This document shows, one piece after another, positions 60,369 through 64,000 of a stretch of 64,000 nt of DNA; position 1 is the stretch's first letter; each line of letters opens with the position of its first letter. Made by a program: the position numbers and the translations under genes. Origin of the DNA: Saccharothrix longispora (GTDB taxonomy: Bacteria > Actinomycetota > Actinomycetes > Mycobacteriales > Pseudonocardiaceae); the NCBI RefSeq assembly GCF_030852425.1, contig NZ_NSDM01000005.1, forward strand, positions 372,338 to 436,337. The letters run 5' to 3'. Below the pieces are notes generated by a model that was not told where the DNA came from, did no database searches, and saw only the letters and a program-made list of their open reading frames with translations.

Positions 60369-62167
60369 GCGCGACGCTGCCCGTGGCGGGCCCGGCCCGG
60401 GTCCGGGCCGCGGCGTGGGGCGACCTGCGCGCGGACCGGGCGGCCGTGGCCGGCCTGCTGCTGCTCAACGGCCTGGCCTCCGCGGCGGGCCTGGTCGGGC
60501 CGTGGCTGCTCGGCCGGATCGTCGACGCGGTCCGGGCGGGCTCCGGCGACGTGCTGGGCACCGTGGACCGCCTGGCGCTCGGCGTGCTGGTGTTCACCGT
60601 CGTGCAGACGTTGCTGGCGCGGTGGGCGCTCGCGGTGGGCTACCGGTTCGGCGAGCGCACGGCGGGCCGGGTCCGCGAGCGGTTCCTGGCGCGCACGCTC
60701 GCGTTGCCGCCGTCCGTCGCGGAGCACGTGCCGGCCGGCGAGCTGATCGCCCGCGGCAGCACGGACGCCTCGGTGGTGGCGACGACGCTGCGGCGGGCCG
60801 TGCCCGAGGTCCTGGTGGCCCTCGTCCAGGCGTTGTTCCTCATCGTCGCGGTGCTCGTGCTGGACCCGCTGCTCGGCCTGTGCGGACTGGTGTGCCTGCT
60901 CGGCGTGGGCGCGGCGCTGCGCTGGTACCTGCGCCGCGCCCGACCGGCCTACCTGACCGAGGCGGCGACCGGGGCGCGGCTGGCCGACGTCGTCACCAGC
61001 ACCGCGAAGGGCGCCCGCACGATCGAGGCGCTCGCGCTGGAGGGCCGCCGCGCGGAGGCCGCGGACACCGCCGTCGCCGGCGCGCGGGCCGCCCGCCTGC
61101 GGACGCTGTGGCTGCGCACGGTGCTGTTCCCGTCGTTCGACGTCTCGTGCGCGCTGCCGGTCGTCGGAGTGCTGCTGGCGGGCGGGGCGCTGCACGCGAA
61201 CGGCCTGGTCAGCGTCGGCGTGGTGGTCGCGGCCACGGTCTACCTCCGGCAGTTGGTGGGTCCGCTGGACACGCTGGTGGTGTGGGTGGAGCAGTTGCAG
61301 GGCGCGACGGCGTCCTACGCGCGGGTCGAAGGGCTGGCGGAAGTGCCGCGCGACGAGCCCGGCCCGGTGGCGGCTCCCGGGAACGACCGGATCGAGGTGA
61401 GCGGCGTCCGCTACGCCTACGCGGGCGGCCGGGACGTGCTGCGCGGGGTGGACCTGGTGGTGCGGCCCGGCGAGCGGCTGGCCGTCGTCGGCACGTCCGG
61501 CGCCGGGAAGTCCACGCTGGCCCGCCTGCTGGCGGGCCTCGACCGGCCGCGCGCGGGGTCGGTGACCGTGGGCGGGACGCCGGTGGCGGACCTGCCGCCG
61601 GACCGGCTGCGGGAGCAGGTGGTGCTGGTGACCCAGGACCACCACGTCTTCCACGACACGGTGCGCGACAACCTGCGAGTGGTGAAGCCGGGCGCCACCG
61701 ACGAGGAGCTGCGCGCCGTGCTGGCGGCGGTGGGCGCGCGCTGGGTCGGGGACCTGCCGCAGGGCCTGGACACCGAGGTCGGCGCGGACATCAGCCTCGA
61801 CGGCGCGCGCGCCCAGCAGCTGTCGCTGGCGCGGGTCGTGCTGGCGGACCCGCACACGCTGATCCTGGACGAGGCCACGGCGCTGCTCGACCCGACGACG
61901 GCGCGGGAGACGGAGCGGTCCTTGGGGGCGGTCCTGCGCGGGCGCACGGTCATCGCGATCGCACACCGGTTGCAGACCGCGCACGACGCCGACCGCGTCG
62001 CGGTGCTGGAGGCGGGCGAGCTGGTCGAGCTGGGCACGCACGACGAGCTCGTCAGCGCGGGCGGTCCCTACGGACGGCTGTGGCGCTCGTGGCACGGCGG
62101 GCACGGGGAACCGGGCGGGCGGGACCCGGGAGGACGACCGGGCTCGCCCCGGCAGGGAGGTCGGTGA
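60365..62167 (+). CDS. ABC exporter half-transporter B with canonical Walker motifs
   Basis: The partner subunit, 600 residues. The transmembrane domain lies at about 20-320. The nucleotide-binding domain has Walker A VVGTSGAGKSTLARLL, Q-loop LVTQDHHVF, Walker B HTLILDEATALLD and H-loop IAIAHRLQTAHDADRV. The signature is not LSGGQ but ISLDGARAQQLSLARV. It is thus complementary to subunit A: its Walker A pairs with A's intact signature in the heterodimer, leaving one working ATP site. The GTG at 60365 overlaps the upstream stop. Confidence 0.92.
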   Translation: MSATLPVAGPARVRAAAWGDLRADRAAVAGLLLLNGLASAAGLVGPWLLGRIVDAVRAGSGDVLGTVDRLALGVLVFTVVQTLLARWALAVGYRFGERTAGRVRERFLARTLALPPSVAEHVPAGELIARGSTDASVVATTLRRAVPEVLVALVQALFLIVAVLVLDPLLGLCGLVCLLGVGAALRWYLRRARPAYLTEAATGARLADVVTSTAKGARTIEALALEGRRAEAADTAVAGARAARLRTLWLRTVLFPSFDVSCALPVVGVLLAGGALHANGLVSVGVVVAATVYLRQLVGPLDTLVVWVEQLQGATASYARVEGLAEVPRDEPGPVAAPGNDRIEVSGVRYAYAGGRDVLRGVDLVVRPGERLAVVGTSGAGKSTLARLLAGLDRPRAGSVTVGGTPVADLPPDRLREQVVLVTQDHHVFHDTVRDNLRVVKPGATDEELRAVLAAVGARWVGDLPQGLDTEVGADISLDGARAQQLSLARVVLADPHTLILDEATALLDPTTARETERSLGAVLRGRTVIAIAHRLQTAHDADRVAVLEAGELVELGTHDELVSAGGPYGRLWRSWHGGHGEPGGRDPGGRPGSPRQGGR

Positions 62168-62882
62168 CGGGACGGAACGGGACGCGCCGAGGCCGCCGGA
62201 GCCCGAGCCGGTGCCGGGCGCGCACCTGGTGGAGACGCCCGCGCCGGACGAGCCGGCCCAGGGCCCGGGCCTCGAGTCCGCGGGCATCGACCCGGTCACC
62301 ACGATCGCTTGGTGGTCGACCTGGAGGCCCTGGAAGAACCGCGGCCGTTCCGGGCCGGCAAGTCGCTTCCCGAGCGGCCTCCGTCTCTTCCACCCGTTCG
62401 GGCAAGAGGCGGCCCCTTCGCCCGCGACTACGGTTTCGCGCGTCGACGCCGCGTGTCGGCGAGTCCACGAGCACCGGATCGAGGTGGCGACCTCACCCCT
62501 GCCGGCGATGAAGATGTGCCGACGGCTCCACGAGGGCTTCATGGGGCGACCGCTCGCCCCCGCCCAGGCCCAGGCCGTCGGACCGGCCGGTAAACCGCCG
62601 GCGACCGCGGTCCGCGAACGACTGGACTGGCTGCCGATCAGGCTGCCGGAACCGGCGAACCGGGAGTTCACCGCGTTCTCCACCGACCCCACCGCCATGG
62701 CCCGCTCCTTCACGCGCGAGGTGGCCGAGTGGCTGGTCGACGAGGCCGGCCCGAACCCGTTCCAGAGCCCGGTGCCCATCCTGCTGACCACCCGAAGCAC
62801 CTCCTGGCCGTGGTCGACGTCATCCCGGGCCTGCTCGACCGGATGGGTGCGGCACCGGCGCAACCACCCACCTCGGCCTGAC
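62168..62882 (+). pseudogene. Frameshifted hypothetical gene downstream of the ABC exporter
   Basis: Natural-looking segments follow one another in different frames: PGAHLVETPAPDEPAQGPGL, then VVDLEALEEPRPFRAGKS, then FTREVAEWLVDEAGPNPFQS, then HPKHLLAVVDVIPGLLDRMG before a stop near 62882. At least two frameshifts are needed to join them. The family was not recognised. The remaining 285 bp up to 63166 hold no gene. Confidence 0.45.
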
Positions 62883-63166
62883 GCCAAGCGCTCGAGCCAC
62901 TCCACCCGAGGCTCAGGAGCACCCCGCCGCACTACGACCTCCCGTCACGCAAGCCGCCTCCCGCCCGGAGATGACCGCACTCGCCGATCCGGTGCACGAC
63001 CTCCCCCCTGCTGACACCGGCCGCGAGACCCGCCCGTTCGACCCGGAGCGCGAACGCGGTGGTACTGCCCGGGCAGGTGACGCGTCCGGCAGGCAGTACC
63101 GCTCGCAGGGGGCGCTCCAGGCTTTCGCCGTCGCGGACGCGGCCCCCACCGACCGGGCGCGGCGGG

Positions 63167-64000
63167 TCAGGAGCGGTCGGCGAGCGGCCGCACGAGGTGC
63201 CGCAGGTGGGTCTCCAGGTCCTCGGGCCGGTAGAGGTCGGGGTTGGCGTCCAGGTGGACGCGCAGGCCGTGCTGGTCCGGCTCGGGGTAGATGATCACGG
63301 ACAGGTCGGTGACCGGGCCGTTGTTCAGGTTCCGCTCCAGGACAGGGCTTCCCGCCAGGGCCATGTCGTACCCCCTGGCCCACACGTTGACCTTCGGCCC
63401 CAGGAACGGCACGGCTCCCGAGGCGTCGCGCAGCAGGTCTTCCACCCGGCACCGCTGGTGCCGCAGGCAGGCGCGGAGTTCCCGGACGACCTGCGGGACC
63501 AGGTCGAGGGGTTCGGCGGTGGGCGGCACGGACAGGCGCACCGGTACCCGGTTGGCGAGCACGGCGGTGGCGCGCCGGGCGAGCGGGCCGAGCCGTCCGG
63601 TGACGGGGAGCTGGATGATCACCTCGGGAACTCCTGACCGCCGGGCCAGGTGGTGCGCGAGCAGGGCCGTCATGATCGCGGGCAGGCTCGCGCCGAGGGT
63701 CTTGGTCAGCGTCCGCACGTGGGGTGGCAGGTAGCAGCTGCGGCGCAGCGCTCTGCGGTAAGGCGGTGTCGGGACACGACCGGCGGCGTTCACCGCCCGG
63801 TAGGGCTCGTCGAACCGCCTCAGCCAGTACTCCCGGTCGACGGCCGCCCGGGTGGATGCCTCGTAGCCGCTCTCGTCGGCCAGCACCTCGACCAGGGAGG
63901 GGAAGCCCGGTGGCGGTGCGGGGTCCGGCGCGGCGTACAGCTCGGCGATCCGCCGTCCGATGAGGACGGACCCGTAGGCGTCCAGCACGAGGTGGTGCAC
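63167..64000 (-). CDS. NRPS-type condensation domain protein (5' end outside window)
   Basis: This is the C-terminal 277 residues of a condensation domain or PapA-like acyltransferase. The catalytic HHxxxDG motif is seen at once as HHLVLDAYG. Further C-domain blocks are VDREYWLRRF, QLPVTGRLG, VLANRVPVRL and NVWARGYDMALAGSPVLERN followed by LNNGPVTDLSVIIYPEPDQ. The frame stops right after the C domain (HLRHLVRPLADRS), so no adenylation or carrier domain follows. It is either a free-standing C domain or the last module of a protein that begins to the right of the window. Confidence 0.85.
   Translation of the reverse strand: MHHLVLDAYGSVLIGRRIAELYAAPDPAPPPGFPSLVEVLADESGYEASTRAAVDREYWLRRFDEPYRAVNAAGRVPTPPYRRALRRSCYLPPHVRTLTKTLGASLPAIMTALLAHHLARRSGVPEVIIQLPVTGRLGPLARRATAVLANRVPVRLSVPPTAEPLDLVPQVVRELRACLRHQRCRVEDLLRDASGAVPFLGPKVNVWARGYDMALAGSPVLERNLNNGPVTDLSVIIYPEPDQHGLRVHLDANPDLYRPEDLETHLRHLVRPLADRS

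Noticed and set aside
60320-62932. An 870-codon minus-strand frame opposite ABC subunit B
   Set aside because: Gln/Arg/His-rich shadow with no domain; the plus-strand frame carries all ABC motifs.

Overview
The window is high-GC DNA with dense GTG/ATG-started genes, short 1-8 bp overlaps inside operons, long GC-rich hairpins without U-tracts at gene ends, and multidomain secreted plant-polysaccharide enzymes. This points to a filamentous actinomycete, most likely a Pseudonocardiales genus such as Saccharothrix, Actinosynnema or Lentzea. That placement is inferred from style and gene content, because no rRNA or tRNA gene is present. No phage, IS element, CRISPR array or tRNA was found.

Layout. 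(1) 1-4.7 kb: secreted pectin/arabinan degradation: a rhamnogalacturonan lyase (5' end outside the window), a GH43 endo-arabinanase and a CBM13-GH43 enzyme. (2) 4.9-13.3 kb: a PrsW-type remnant, a metal-type MerR regulator with its own dyad promoter, a class I lysyl-tRNA synthetase, an O-methyltransferase, a flavin monooxygenase-like protein, and an operon of CPBP protease, histidine kinase and NarL-type regulator. (3) 13.3-20.0 kb, minus strand: a compact operon of MFS exporter, three different ATP-grasp ligases and a 568-residue protein I do not recognise. It looks like a small peptide-type natural-product pathway and is the best candidate for an undescribed system. (4) 20.0-28.5 kb: an MFS/TetR divergent pair with a double operator, decayed genes, a LacI-type regulator carrying an integrase-like N-terminal domain, a Ser/Thr kinase and an acyltransferase. 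(5) 28.5-32.9 kb: a regulatory region rich in inverted repeats, followed by a GH10 xylanase-CBM13 and a CBM13-GH43 enzyme that share almost identical lectin-module DNA. (6) 32.9-44.0 kb: Spo0M protein, two CNNM/CorC membrane proteins, a MerR regulator, a DUF4097-like protein, a VanY-like carboxypeptidase with a two-component system, and a PucR regulator divergent from a ferredoxin reductase/acyl-CoA desaturase pair. (7) 44.0-58 kb: many decayed gene fragments interleaved with intact genes (HD hydrolase, PAS-ANTAR, GAF-PP2C, CheB-like, DUF488, alpha/beta hydrolase, small secreted proteins, methyltransferase, PLP enzyme). (8) 58.6-64 kb: a heterodimeric ABC exporter with complementary degenerate ATP sites, a decayed gene, and an NRPS-type condensation domain running off the right edge.

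How they fit together: regions 1 and 5 lie 27 kb apart but share a 16-bp LacI-type operator (consensus TTGTTAGCGCTAACAA, four sites found), which suggests one regulon for xylan and arabinan/pectin use. The ATP-grasp operon carries its own exporter. The right half is a flexible zone where gene decay has left short C-terminal or frameshifted remnants between working regulatory genes.
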